A DNA stretch of 49,367 nt. It comes from Candidatus Poribacteria bacterium. Lineage in GTDB: Bacteria; Poribacteria; WGA-4E; WGA-3G. The translations under genes were made by a program, and so were the position numbers. A model generated the notes under the pieces. That model made no database searches. It was not told the DNA's origin and was given only the letters and a program-made list of their open reading frames with translations. The first letter of the stretch is position 1. Each line of letters opens with the position of its first letter. The stretch spans positions 1 through 49,367 of the forward strand of contig JAJDTJ010000051.1 of the NCBI GenBank assembly GCA_022827225.1. Reading direction: 5' to 3'. Of the stretch, positions 8,862-19,200 are shown piece after piece.

Positions 8862-11800
8862 CTATTCTCCGGAAATGCTAATGCCGTTTTGTTTCATGAG
8901 ACCGTGAAATTCACCACCAAACTTAAAAGCCGAGTCATCATTGGTGAGTCGAGTATAACGATGCCTCAAATCAGAGATAGTCCAAATGAGTTTTCTCCAT
9001 TCCTCATAGACTTGATCCCTTAGCAGAGAAAGATCTGGGTCTTTCGCGTAAAATTCGGCAAGTTCCTCAACCAATTTTAACATGTCGAGACGGAGATTCA
9101 AGGTTCGAGGGATTTCTTGACGCAAAAATGCGACTTTTTCCGCTTTTGGCGCATCAGGTTCTGGCTTCAAACCCAAAACAGGTGTATCGGGGGGTAGGTC
9201 TAAACGGAGTAATTCAGCGACATCCGTGTTTAACTGACATTGCTGCGTGTGGACTACAGTCTTCTTTAGAATGACTTGATCCTTGCGCTGCGGATCCGGA
9301 TCTGTTAGCGGGGCATAGTACCTTTCAATTTTCTTGGGAAACCAGACATCCGGTAGGTATTCGTGATAATCTATTTTCCGTGTCTCTACATAGATATTAC
9401 CGACTTGGAAGTGCATTGATTCCGCCGGATTCTTAGCGATAAATGCTCTTTCCAATTGAACCAGTCGGAAACCTTTGTCATGAGAAATCCAGAGTTTAAG
9501 GGACTGCTTCGGTAAATTTAGGCGGATAACAGAAGTCTCTTCGCCGCTGCGTAATTCGCTACCGAGAAGTTTACTTTCATGCTTTTCAAGGAGTTGCCAA
9601 AGCGGTTCGGTGAGATAGGCACTTTCACCTTCGCCGAGATAAGTGAGCCAATATCTCGGATCGAGGTCAGGGAGCCAATATCTCGGATCAAGGTCAGGAA
9701 GAATATTCCGCTGATACCCAACCCCATATTCGAGATGATGGCGGTCATAAACCTTCAGGATCGTATCCGCCTTCCATAAAATAAAATAGGATTTACCTGT
9801 CTGGTTCTCAATAAGCGTGTAACTATCCGGTTGTTCACTCGCAACGATACGAACATCATCCGCAAGTTCAATACCTTGTTGCTTGAACGCCTGTCGAATT
9901 GTTTCAAGTATCGGAGCCGCTTTGTCCGGTGTAACCTCAAGGCTAAAGAGTAGTTTTTTGTATTTATAGATTTCCCATTGCCGTTTTCCGTCGTAAATTT
10001 TCACGAGCGGCAACAGCCTTTTTATGAGCGGCACATCCTTATCTAATGTCGGATAATCCCTTTCTTGTTCTACCCGAATTTTCTGTCCCTCAAACGTCAA
10101 CGCATATTGCGTTTTCGCGATTCCTGAATCTCTATGGTGCTCAATAACGAAGTCACCACTTGCTGAGACGATAGCGCTATCATAGTGCTTCATCTTAGCG
10201 ATAACCGTTGGTAAATCGTGCGGCGCGGGATTATAGACTTGCGCATCAGATTCATATTGCGTCAGAATATCCGGTTTGGGTTTAGGGTTTAGCACATTGC
10301 CTGCTGAACTCGGTTGACCTTCCTCGTAATCGAAAACAGGTGTATCAGGCGGTAAGACCAGACTGAGGAATTCTGTAACATCGGTGTTTAACCGACACTG
10401 CTGCGTGAGAAGGACATATTTGTAAAGGAAATCCGCGTCATTTTGCTGTTGTTCCGGTGATGCCTTTGGAACAGCAATCGCCTCAATTCTCTTAGGAAAC
10501 CAGACATCGGGTAGGTATTCGTGATATTCAATTTTTCGAGTCCTGATATAGCGTACACCCCGTTCGTCAGGAAACGCAAGTTCTGATTCTGACTTAACCA
10601 ATCGAAAACCTTTATCATGAGAAATCCAGAGTTTATAGGACTCAGCAGAGATTTTAAAGCCTTTCGTGGACCGATCAGGGATATTTAGACGAATAACGGA
10701 TGTTTTTTCTCCATTCAGCCCCTCACTCCCAATAATTTCACTCTCATGTTTCTCAAGCAGGTGCCACAGCGGTTCGGATAGATAGGAATCGTCTGAGAGA
10801 CTTGGAAAAGTGAGCCAAAATCTTGGATCATACTCAGAAGACGCCAACCACTCAGGGCGAACACTATATTTGAGCTGATAATCATAAACCAATAATGTCG
10901 CCTCTCCCTTGAATTTAAAAAAATAGTTTGTGCCCGTCTCATTCTCAACAAGTGTGAAACTCTCTGGCTCGTCGCCATCAACGATGCGGACATCGTCTGC
11001 GAGGTCAATATCGTTCTGCTTGAATGCCTGTCGAATCATCTCAAGGTCAGTTTTCTCTTTGTCAGGTGGAATTTCAAATTCAAAGATCATCCTTCTCTTT
11101 TTTTGTTCTTCCCAGGAGCGTTCCCCGTCCCAATACCCTATGAAAGGCCCCTGCTCCATTTGGATTTTCTCACCTTCAAACATCAACCTATATTCATTTT
11201 TCTCGATCCCCTGATCTTGATGAAGTTCCGTAACGAAATCGCCGGTTACGGAGACGACGGCGTTATCGTAGTCCTTTACCTTCGTGATAATTGTTTCCAA
11301 GTCAAGCGTAGCAGCATCATCGACTTGGTTACCGATGCCATTGTTCTCATCCTGTGCGTTGGCATTTCCGAGTTGCGTGCGGTTATCCGGTTCGGATTCA
11401 AGATTTAGCACAACAGGCGCGTCAATCAGTTCAACTTTCATCTCTGACGCAGCGTCGAAACTATACGGTTTCTGGAAACGCGATAAGGATTGATGGTTTG
11501 CAATGCCGAGTATTAATAGAACAACTGCTAACGTAGAAACACCGATTACCCACGGCACGAACGGTTTGCTACCAGACGGCGCAATCGGTTTCAGACGCGA
11601 AATCTCGCGCATGATGTTTTCTGTCAGATTCGGTGTGATTTGGAAATTTTCTAAAGCCTCTCGTATCATCGGTTCCTCCTCTTTTAAGCGGTTCCTCGCT
11701 CGGTAGAGTCGATTCTTAATCGCTGCTACCGATACACCCAAAAAATTGCTGATTTCCTCATAAGTCATTCCGCCGAGGTAGTAGAGTGTGAGGACGGTAC

Positions 11801-12218
11801 GTTCACTCTCCTGAAGTTTCGCAAGCAGTCTTTTAACGACTTCGCGCTGTGCTTCTGCCGTTATCTTCTCATTCTCCGCACTGACATAGGCTGAGTAGGT
11901 TGCTTTTTCCACCTCCGCACCACTCGCGGTTTCCAACGACTGCGTCCACAAACGTTTTTTACGAAGCCATGCTTTACAGCAATTCGCCGCTATGACATAG
12001 AGCCAGCTCGCAAAGGACTGCGGTTCCTTTAAGGTTGATAGTCCTTGATACACTTTCAGGAACGTTTCTTGCGTAATATCTTCAGCGATATGGAAATCGC
12101 CAATCTTCCGCCACGCCAGCGCGTGAACGGATCGCTGATATTTTCTCACAAGTGTGGAAAATGCAGTATCGTCGCCATCAAGGACGCGTTGGATGAGTTG
12201 AACATCGTCATTTTTCAT
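8862..12218 (-). CDS. Transmembrane ECF sigma factor s4 with two LolA/RseB-like domains
   Basis: 1118 residues. Sigma2 has AEDITQETF and the sigma4 helix AAIKNRLYRAR is class A; the membrane helix is at about 220-243. Outside there are two tandem copies of the same domain. Each begins with a LxTxIxKxKxYD pattern followed by VSVTGDFV or VSASGDFV, and ends with KLWISHDKGFRLV, a TRKI-strand and EYLPDVWFPKxIE. This layout recalls LolA/LppX/RseB folds. RseB is the periplasmic sensor of the sigmaE pathway, so a sigma factor carrying such a fold itself is notable. The outside half is very close to that of s6, although their sigma halves belong to different classes. A fresh in-frame duplication (PDLDPRYWL twice) sits in the second copy at 9645-9698. 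The start ATG follows AGAGGT. Confidence 0.87.
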   Translation of the reverse strand: MKNDDVQLIQRVLDGDDTAFSTLVRKYQRSVHALAWRKIGDFHIAEDITQETFLKVYQGLSTLKEPQSFASWLYVIAANCCKAWLRKKRLWTQSLETASGAEVEKATYSAYVSAENEKITAEAQREVVKRLLAKLQESERTVLTLYYLGGMTYEEISNFLGVSVAAIKNRLYRARNRLKEEEPMIREALENFQITPNLTENIMREISRLKPIAPSGSKPFVPWVIGVSTLAVVLLILGIANHQSLSRFQKPYSFDAASEMKVELIDAPVVLNLESEPDNRTQLGNANAQDENNGIGNQVDDAATLDLETIITKVKDYDNAVVSVTGDFVTELHQDQGIEKNEYRLMFEGEKIQMEQGPFIGYWDGERSWEEQKKRRMIFEFEIPPDKEKTDLEMIRQAFKQNDIDLADDVRIVDGDEPESFTLVENETGTNYFFKFKGEATLLVYDYQLKYSVRPEWLASSEYDPRFWLTFPSLSDDSYLSEPLWHLLEKHESEIIGSEGLNGEKTSVIRLNIPDRSTKGFKISAESYKLWISHDKGFRLVKSESELAFPDERGVRYIRTRKIEYHEYLPDVWFPKRIEAIAVPKASPEQQQNDADFLYKYVLLTQQCRLNTDVTEFLSLVLPPDTPVFDYEEGQPSSAGNVLNPKPKPDILTQYESDAQVYNPAPHDLPTVIAKMKHYDSAIVSASGDFVIEHHRDSGIAKTQYALTFEGQKIRVEQERDYPTLDKDVPLIKRLLPLVKIYDGKRQWEIYKYKKLLFSLEVTPDKAAPILETIRQAFKQQGIELADDVRIVASEQPDSYTLIENQTGKSYFILWKADTILKVYDRHHLEYGVGYQRNILPDLDPRYWLPDLDPRYWLTYLGEGESAYLTEPLWQLLEKHESKLLGSELRSGEETSVIRLNLPKQSLKLWISHDKGFRLVQLERAFIAKNPAESMHFQVGNIYVETRKIDYHEYLPDVWFPKKIERYYAPLTDPDPQRKDQVILKKTVVHTQQCQLNTDVAELLRLDLPPDTPVLGLKPEPDAPKAEKVAFLRQEIPRTLNLRLDMLKLVEELAEFYAKDPDLSLLRDQVYEEWRKLIWTISDLRHRYTRLTNDDSAFKFGGEFHGLMKQNGISISGE

Positions 12219-12262
12219 CGAATACCTCTGGCATAAGGAAAATTCATCGCTTCACATTGACA

Positions 12263-12300
12263 TGTAGTGACGCGACTTGCCATGAAAAAGTCTCATAATT
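12263..12300 (-). promoter_or_regulatory. Class A ECF-type promoter of s4
   Basis: AATTATGAGACT (12289-12300) and CGTCAC (12267-12272), with 24 bases between AATT and CGTC, then TACATG. Same class as s1, s2 and s5. Confidence 0.75.
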
Positions 12301-12311
12301 CTGCAAAAAAT

Positions 12312-12350
12312 CGGAGTGGGTTCATGATAAGAGGGTTAAGATTCTATTTT
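12312..12350 (-). repeat. Conserved upstream block before s4 promoter (copy 2 of 3)
   Basis: Reads cggagtgggttcatgataag and onward on the plus strand. It is nearly the same as the blocks at 5250-5290 and 15608-15645 and stands at the same distance from the -35. Confidence 0.5.
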
Positions 12351-12478
12351 TTTGCCAATAAGAGGTAAGGGAAACTTACAATTGCTTCTTTCTGTAGTAG
12401 AATTATAACACAAATTGAGCGAAGAAGCGGAATAAAAATGGGGAGGTGTAATACTAAAACAAAGCGGATCAAGGATAT

Positions 12479-12515
12479 GGAGGTAATCACTTGGAATCCG
12501 CAAGTGGTTACCTCC
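12479..12515 (-). terminator. Long hairpin after s5
   Basis: Arms GGAGGTAATCACTTG and CAAGTGGTTACCTCC (15 bases, one mismatch) flank a 7-base loop, beginning 18 bases past the s5 stop. No U-tract follows on the minus strand, so it may protect the mRNA end, be a weak terminator, or be a dispersed palindromic repeat. Confidence 0.5.
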
Positions 12516-12533
12516 GCTACAGTCTGTTTACTA

Positions 12534-15515
12534 TTATTTGCTGTTAGATGAATCCGTTAGGGCTTCATTCCAATCCCACAAGAGACTTGTACCATCCATG
12601 GCAGTGCTGACGAGCGTTTTACCATCCGGTGAAAATACTAACGTTTCCACTTTTTGCGTATGCCCATCAAGGACGGCGATAGCGTCCCCTGTTGTAACAT
12701 CCCGCAATTGGATGGCACCGTGGGCAAGTCCGTTAGCAAGGATTGTCCCATCTGGTGAAAACACCAACGGTTCCGGATAACTTTGAAATTTCATGTTACC
12801 TCGCTTATGCTCAGTGTTAACTGATAGAAGCGTATTGCCAGTACCCACTTCCCATAAACGGATCTGACTATGTACGCCGGCAGCGAGCAAGGTACCATCT
12901 GGCGAAAATACCAACGCAGAAATCCCCCCAGGATTCTCTGGTTCTGTCGGTTCTGGGAAGGCAGCCAGTGCCTCACCACCGGTCGCAACGTCCCACATTT
13001 GGATTTTTCCGGCTTCAGTTCCACTAACGAGCCATCTACCATCAGGCGAAAATACCAATGCCGAAACTATTGGTATATCGTCAGGAATACCGGCTCTGAA
13101 ATCCAGATCGGCGAGAGGGATCGCCTGTTCATCACCGGTTTCCGTGTTCCACAATCGGATTTCGCCAAGCCCCGTAAACGCCACCGTTTTGCCATCCGGT
13201 GAAAAGGTGAGTTTCTCGGCTCCCATCGTATATTGCAAGGTTGCCAGTTCACGACCTGTCTTTACATCCGTCAGGCGAATGAGATGATCCGGCCGCCAAG
13301 AGGCTGGAGTCCCTTCTGCACCTACACTAACGAGTTTCGTGCCATCTGCTGAAAATGCTAAAGTTGGGAACCAGTCCCGATGTCCCGTAGCTTGGATCGT
13401 GGACTTTTGCGATGTCTTCACATCCCAGAAGGTGATTACACCATTAAACGCCACACTTGCAAGCGTGGAACTATCCTTAATGAAGGCCGCTGCTCTCATC
13501 CATGGCGTGTGTCCGGTGATACGGTCAGCAAGTGGATCACCACTTTCCGTATCCCAGAACCGGATCATACCATCTGCACTACCACTTACAAGCGTGGTGC
13601 CATCTGGCGAAAACGCTAATGCAGTAATGCCGTCAATATGACCCGTAAAGGTCGCCAGGGGTTCTCCGGTGGTGCTATCCCACAACTGTACTGTCTTATC
13701 TTTACTTCCACTAGCAAGCATTTTTCCGTCTGGCGAAAATGCTAACACATTTGTCCAGTCCGTATGTTTTTGGAGCGTCATCCCCTCATTCTCGCTGGTG
13801 GTATCCCATAATCGCACTGTCTTATCTTTACTTCCACTGGCGAGACGGGTGCCATCTGGCGAAAACGCTAACGCTAAAACCTGATTTTTAGACCGTGATC
13901 CACGAGGCAAAGGTTCATCCAACAGCCGAAGCGGCAAATCCATATGACCCCTGAGGGTGGATAATGCTTTGTGAGCTGTTGTGTCCCATAACTGAATTTT
14001 ACCATCCACCTGCCCAATCGCGACTTTACCGCGTGTGATTGCGTAGGTTTCGTCTCTCCCTTTAAACGCGCCAAAGGCTCCGCCATCGGTCTCCCTCGTG
14101 AGTTTAATTTTGACTTCGTTTTTCCCTTTAAACGCGCCAAAGAGGTTACTCTTGAAAGGCTTGGCAAACGCCTTTCCACTTTCAACATCCAAATTGATAA
14201 TTGAATCCCCCCAACGACTCACACTGACAACCTTTTTCCCATCTGAAGAGAACCGTAATACTGAAGCAGTATCATACGCGTCAGCAAGCAACACTTCACG
14301 TCCGGTGGCTATCTCCCACAATTCGACTTTTGACACGTCAGAATATCCACCGCCATTGGCAAGGAAACGACCATCCGGTGAGAATGCCAGGGCTCGGCAC
14401 CCACCCATAAACAGGGATTTCTCTTCACCTGTCTCTGCATCGTACAGCCACACACCGATATTGGTACCCACAGCAAGTTGCGTGCCATCGGGTGAAAACT
14501 GGATCGTGTTAATGCCGCCTTTTCCTAAACGCACTTTCGCCGCTTTGGGGAGTTCCCATTGTGGATAGTCTTTATCTATTGCGTCTGATTCTGCTTCAGC
14601 GACCAGGGCTGGAACATTGTCAGGCTGCCGATGAGAAACACTGCCCTTATCGGATCCGTTAGCATTTCCGATTTGTGTTCGAACATCCGGTTCGGATTCA
14701 AGGTTTAGCACAATAGGTGCCTCAATGAGATTAACTGTCATTTTTGATGTCGCGTCAAAACTGTAAGGTTTCTGGAAACGCGATAAGTGTTGGTTTCCGA
14801 TACCTAACATCAGAAATATGACAGCTATTGTAGATGCAGCGATTGCCCACGGCACTAACGGTTTGCTGCCTGATGGCGTCATCGGTTTCATGCGCGCGAT
14901 CTCGCGCATGATATTCTCTGTAAGGTTTGGTGTGATTTGGAAGTGCTCTAAAGCCTCTCTTATCATGGGTTCCTCCTTCTTCAGACGTTCTTGAGCACGG
15001 TAAACACGATTTTTAATCGCACCGACCGATACACCCAGAAACTTGCTGATCTCTTCATAAGTCATTCCCCCGAAGTAATAAAGTGTGATGACGGTCCGAT
15101 CGCTTTCCTTTAATTTTCCGAGTAGTTTCTTGACGACTTCACGCTGCGCTTCCGCCGTTGTCCGTTCATTTTCCGCGCTGACATAGCCGGAGTAGGTCGC
15201 TTTCTCTAACTCAGCACCACTTGCGGTTTCCAACGACTGCGTCCGTAAACGTCTCTTGCGGAGCCACGTGTTGCAATGGTTCGCCGTTATCACATAAAGC
15301 CAACTCGCAAAAGATTGTGGCTCCTTGAGCGTAGAGAGTCTCTGATACGCTTTTAGGAACGTCTCTTGTGTGATATCCTCGGCGATGTGGAAATCTCCCA
15401 CCTTCCGCCACGCCAGCGCGTGCACCTGCTTTTGGTATTTTCCTACAAGCGCGGAGAACGCCGTATCATCGCCAGCAAGCACGCGTTGGATGAGTTGAAC
15501 ATCATCATTTTTCAT
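12534..15515 (-). CDS. Transmembrane ECF sigma factor s5 with WD40 propeller(s)
   Basis: 993 residues from the ATG at 15515, after GCAGAGGTACCCG. Sigma2 has AEDITQETF; the sigma4 helix GAIKNRVYRAQ is a class A variant. After the membrane helix (about 220-242) come about 13-14 WD40 repeats, seen as FSPDGxxL cores with later LW/LWD strand ends. That is enough for two seven-bladed propellers. The segment FGAFKGKNEVKIKL is followed by a second FGAFKGRDE in the third to fourth repeats, an in-frame local duplication that distorts one blade. WD40 propellers are protein-binding platforms, and outside the membrane this would be a sensor or docking domain. The similar s7 differs in sigma class. Confidence 0.87.
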   Translation of the reverse strand: MKNDDVQLIQRVLAGDDTAFSALVGKYQKQVHALAWRKVGDFHIAEDITQETFLKAYQRLSTLKEPQSFASWLYVITANHCNTWLRKRRLRTQSLETASGAELEKATYSGYVSAENERTTAEAQREVVKKLLGKLKESDRTVITLYYFGGMTYEEISKFLGVSVGAIKNRVYRAQERLKKEEPMIREALEHFQITPNLTENIMREIARMKPMTPSGSKPLVPWAIAASTIAVIFLMLGIGNQHLSRFQKPYSFDATSKMTVNLIEAPIVLNLESEPDVRTQIGNANGSDKGSVSHRQPDNVPALVAEAESDAIDKDYPQWELPKAAKVRLGKGGINTIQFSPDGTQLAVGTNIGVWLYDAETGEEKSLFMGGCRALAFSPDGRFLANGGGYSDVSKVELWEIATGREVLLADAYDTASVLRFSSDGKKVVSVSRWGDSIINLDVESGKAFAKPFKSNLFGAFKGKNEVKIKLTRETDGGAFGAFKGRDETYAITRGKVAIGQVDGKIQLWDTTAHKALSTLRGHMDLPLRLLDEPLPRGSRSKNQVLALAFSPDGTRLASGSKDKTVRLWDTTSENEGMTLQKHTDWTNVLAFSPDGKMLASGSKDKTVQLWDSTTGEPLATFTGHIDGITALAFSPDGTTLVSGSADGMIRFWDTESGDPLADRITGHTPWMRAAAFIKDSSTLASVAFNGVITFWDVKTSQKSTIQATGHRDWFPTLAFSADGTKLVSVGAEGTPASWRPDHLIRLTDVKTGRELATLQYTMGAEKLTFSPDGKTVAFTGLGEIRLWNTETGDEQAIPLADLDFRAGIPDDIPIVSALVFSPDGRWLVSGTEAGKIQMWDVATGGEALAAFPEPTEPENPGGISALVFSPDGTLLAAGVHSQIRLWEVGTGNTLLSVNTEHKRGNMKFQSYPEPLVFSPDGTILANGLAHGAIQLRDVTTGDAIAVLDGHTQKVETLVFSPDGKTLVSTAMDGTSLLWDWNEALTDSSNSK

Positions 15516-15560
15516 CGGGTACCTCTGCAAAGGGAATGTTCAGTATTTCATATCAACACA

Positions 15561-15596
15561 TAGTGACGCTATTTGAGATGAGAAAGTCACACAATT
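15561..15596 (-). promoter_or_regulatory. Class A ECF-type promoter of s5
   Basis: AATTGTGTGACT (15585-15596) and CGTCAC (15563-15568), 24 bases from AATT to CGTC, then TATGTG. One base of the -35 (GTGAC for GAGAC) differs from the others of this class. Confidence 0.72.
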
Positions 15597-15607
15597 CTAA
15601 AAAAAAT

Positions 15608-15645
15608 GGAGTGGGGTCATGATAAGAGGGTTAAAATTCTATTTT
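15608..15645 (-). repeat. Conserved upstream block before s5 promoter (copy 3 of 3)
   Basis: Third copy of the block that starts ggagtggggtcatgataaga on the plus strand, just upstream of the -35. See 5250-5290 and 12312-12350. Confidence 0.5.
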
Positions 15646-15703
15646 CTTCATAGCAAAGGACATGGAAAAAATGCGTAAGTCCTGATATAGAACAAAGAAG
15701 AGG

Positions 15704-15775
15704 TTAGGGGCTAAGCATCACGCGGATGATCTGTCCGGGTTCAAGAGTTCTTAAGATTTGGTTGACGCGGCACAT
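15704..15775 (-). pseudogene. C-terminal remnant of a probable DUF5615-type toxin
   Basis: A 23-residue frame, ending in RVNQILRTLEPGQIIRV and five more residues, overlaps the end of the DUF433 antitoxin gene in another frame. The pattern L-x-x-L-x-P-G-x-I-I-R-V resembles, from memory, the C-terminal strand of DUF5615 PIN-like proteins, the usual partner encoded just after DUF433. The body of the toxin is missing, so a deletion may have fused antitoxin and toxin ends. Short and therefore tentative. Confidence 0.35.
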
Positions 15776-16002
15776 AACAGGTTGAGGGAGGGATTTTCGA
15801 TGGCAACCGATGCAAACGCGATTTCTAAAAAAGCGACTGCCTGTTGCCGAGAGACAGAAGGGAAACCTTCGAGAAAATAGTCAAGGCTCTCACCGGCTTT
15901 GAGATGATCAATGAGGCTTTTGATGGGCACACGGGTGCCTGCAAACACAGGCACTCCACCGTGAATATCCGGGTCTTGGGTTATGATTTGATCTGTGGTC
16001 AT
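15751..16002 (-). CDS. DUF433-family antitoxin-like protein
   Basis: 83 residues from the ATG at 16002, preceded by AAGGAG ten bases upstream; a longer frame to 16047 lacks a ribosome site. The motifs DPDIHGGVPVFAGTRVPI and a downstream helical region with FPSVSRQQAVAFLE are typical of DUF433, a small winged-helix-like family usually acting as antitoxin to a DUF5615 PIN-like nuclease. Here no intact toxin follows; only a possible 23-residue toxin end overlaps its 3' end. The last residues (LNLLCAASTKS) look unlike the family and may come from the deletion joint. It probably stands as an orphan between s5 and s6. Confidence 0.75.
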   Translation of the reverse strand: MTTDQIITQDPDIHGGVPVFAGTRVPIKSLIDHLKAGESLDYFLEGFPSVSRQQAVAFLEIAFASVAIENPSLNLLCAASTKS

Positions 16003-16169
16003 CTTTAGATTACTCCTTGTCAGGGATTTCAGTTTCCAAAGCACCAATGAATTTTCTCTATTTTACCATAAATTCCGGTGACTGTCAATTTTTTATCTTT
16101 TTCAATTATGCGGTTTTAGTTCGTTTTAGGTTGCCCGTACAGAGGATATACTTCAACCGAAAAAACGGA

Positions 16170-16191
16170 GGCGAGGCACAGGGGCCTCGCC
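16170..16191 (-). terminator. Intrinsic terminator of s6
   Basis: GGCGAGG and CCTCGCC arms with an 8-base loop, followed on the minus strand by TCCGTTTTTT. It stands about 40 bases past the s6 stop. The region between stop and hairpin matches that after s4, so the 3' end was duplicated along with the sensor. Confidence 0.72.
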
Positions 16192-16230
16192 AAACACATC
16201 ATCGCGCTTCTCAGATTCAGTGTTATTCCG

Positions 16231-19200
16231 CTATTCGCTGGAAATGCTAATGCCGTTTTGTTTCATGAGACCGTGGAATTCACCGCCTGACTCGAATGCC
16301 GAGTCATCATTGGTGAGTCGGTTGTAACGATGGCACAAATCAAAGATAGTCCTCATGAGTGTCCTTGATTCCTCATGGGCTTGATCCCTTAGCAGAGAAA
16401 GATCTGGGTCTTTCGCGTAAAATTCAGCAAGTTCCTCAACCAATTTAAACATATCGAGACGGAGATTCAGGGTTCGAGGGATTTCTTGACGTAAAAATGC
16501 GACTTTTTCCGCTTTTGGCGCATCAGGTTCTGGCTTTAAACCCAAAACAGGTGTATCGGGGGGTAGGTCTAAACGGAGTAATTCAGCGACATCCGTGTTT
16601 AATTCGCATTGCTGCGTGTGGACTACAGTCTTTTTTAAAATGACTTGATTCTTGCGCTGCGGATCCGGATCCGTCAGCGGGGCATAGTACCGTTCAATTT
16701 TCTTAGGAAACCAGACATCCGGTAGGTATTCGTGATGCTCTATTTTCCGTGTCTCTAAGTAAATACCACCGACTGTGAAGTGCATTGATTCCGCCGGATT
16801 CTTAGCGATAAATGCTCTTTCCAATTGAACCAGTCGGAAACCTTTGTCATGAGAAATCCAAAGTTTAAGGGACTGCTTCGGTAAATTCAGTCGGATAACA
16901 GTAGTCTCTTCACCGTTGCGTAATTCGCTACCGAGAAGTTTACTTTCATGCTTTTCAAGGAGTTGCCAAAGCGGTTCGGTGAGATAGGCACTTTCACCTT
17001 CGCCGGGATAAGTGAGCCAATATCTCGGATCGAGGTCAGGAAGAATATTCCGCTGATACCAAACTCCATATTTGAGATGATGGAGATTATAGACCTTCAG
17101 GGTCGTATCTGCCTCCCATAAGATAAAATAGGATTTGCCTGTCTGGTTCTCAATAAGCGTGTAACTATCCGGCTGTTCACTCGCTACGATGCCTACATCA
17201 TCCGCAAGTTCAATACCTTGTTGCCTGAACGCCTGTCGAATTGTTTCAAGTGTCGTAGCCGCTTTGTCCGGTGTAACCTCAAGGCTAAAGAGCAGTTTTT
17301 TGTATTTATAGATTTCCCATTGCTGTTCTCCGTCGTAAATCTTCACGAGCGGCAACAGCCTTTTTATGAGCGGCACATTCTTATCTAAGGCAGGAAAATC
17401 CCTTTCTTGTTCTACGCGAATTTTTTGTCCCCCAAACGTCAACGCATATTGCGTTTTCGCGATCCCTGAATCTCTATGGTGCTCAAGGACGAAGTCACCA
17501 CTTACTGAGACGATAGCGCTATCATAGTGTTTCATCTTAGCGATGACCGTTTGTAAATCATGCGGCGCGGGATCATAGACTTGCGCATCAGATTCATATT
17601 GCGTCAGAATATCCGGTTTGGGTTTAGGGTTTAGCACATTCTCTACGAAACTCTGTTGACCTTCCACGTAATCGAAAACAGGTGTATCAGGCGGTAGACG
17701 CTGACTGAGGAACGCTGTAACATCAATGTTTATCCGACACTGCTTCGTGAGAAGAACATCTTTGTCAAGAAAATCTGCTTCATCTTGTTGTTCCGATGAT
17801 GCCTTTGGAACAGTAGACGACTCAATTCTCTTAGGGAACCAGACATCTGGCAAGTATTCGTGATGTTCAATTTTTCGAGTCGTGATATAGGTTACACCCT
17901 GTTTGTAGGGGCTCCATTCCGTCGGATTCTCCACGGTGAATGCTCGTTCTGACTTAACCAGTCGAAAGCCTTTATCATGAGAAATCCAGAGTTTATAGGA
18001 CTCAGCAGGCATTTCAAAATTTTCCGTGGACCAAGCAGGGATATTTAGACGAACAACGGATGTCTTTTCACCGTTCAGCACCTCACTTCCAATAATTTCA
18101 CTCTCATGTTTCTCAAGTAAGTGCCAAAGCGGTTCGGATAGATAGGAACTGTTTGAACCGAGGCTTGGAAAGGTAAGCCAAAATCTCGGATCATAGCTGG
18201 AAGGAATCAACCACTGAGAGCGAACACTATATTCGAGATGATGATCATATACCAACAGCGTCGTCTCTCCCTCCAACCAGAAAAAATAGTTTGTCCCTGT
18301 CTCATTCTCAACAAGTGTGAAACTCTCTGGCTCGTCGCCATCAACGATGCGGACATCGTCTGCAAGGTCAATACCGTTATGCTTGAATGCCTGTCGAATC
18401 GCCTCAAGATCAGTTTTCTCCTTGCCGGGTGCAATTTCAAATTCAAAGATCATCCTTTTGTTTTTTGCTCCCTCCCAGGAGCGTTCCCCGTCCCAATACC
18501 CTATGATTGGCCATCCCGCTTCCTGCTCCAATTGGACTTTCTCACCATCAAACATCAGCCTATATTCATTTTTCCCGATTCTCTGATCTTGATGGCGTTC
18601 AAATACAAAATCACCGGTTACGGAGGTGACAGCGTTATCGTAGTGCTTTATCTTCGTGATAATTGTTTCCAAGTCAAGCGAAGCAGCATCATCGACTTGG
18701 TTACCAATACCATTGTTCTCATCCTGTGCGTTGGCATTTCCGAGTTGCGTGCGGCTATCTGGTTCGGATTTGAGGTTTAGCACAATAGGCGCGTCAATCA
18801 ACTCGACCTGCATCTCTGATGCAGCATCAAAATTGTAGGGTTTCTGGAAGCGCGATAAGGATTGATGGTTCGCAATGCCGAGTATCAAAAGAACGACTGC
18901 TAAGGTCGAAATACCGATTGCCCATGGTGCGAAAGGTTTACTGCTTGATGGTGCAACGGGTTTGAATCGCGCGATTTCGCGCATGATATTCTCTGTAAGG
19001 TTTGGTGTGATTTGGAAATTCTCTAAAGCCTCTCGTATCATCGGTTCCTCCTTCTTTAGACGTTGCTGTGCGCGGCGGAGACGGCTCCGAACCGTGTTTG
19101 CCGACACACCGAGAAACGCGCCGATCTCCGCACTCGACATCTCGCCGAAGTAGTGCAGCGTGATGACGGTGCGTTCACTCTCCTGAAGTTTCGCGAGCAA

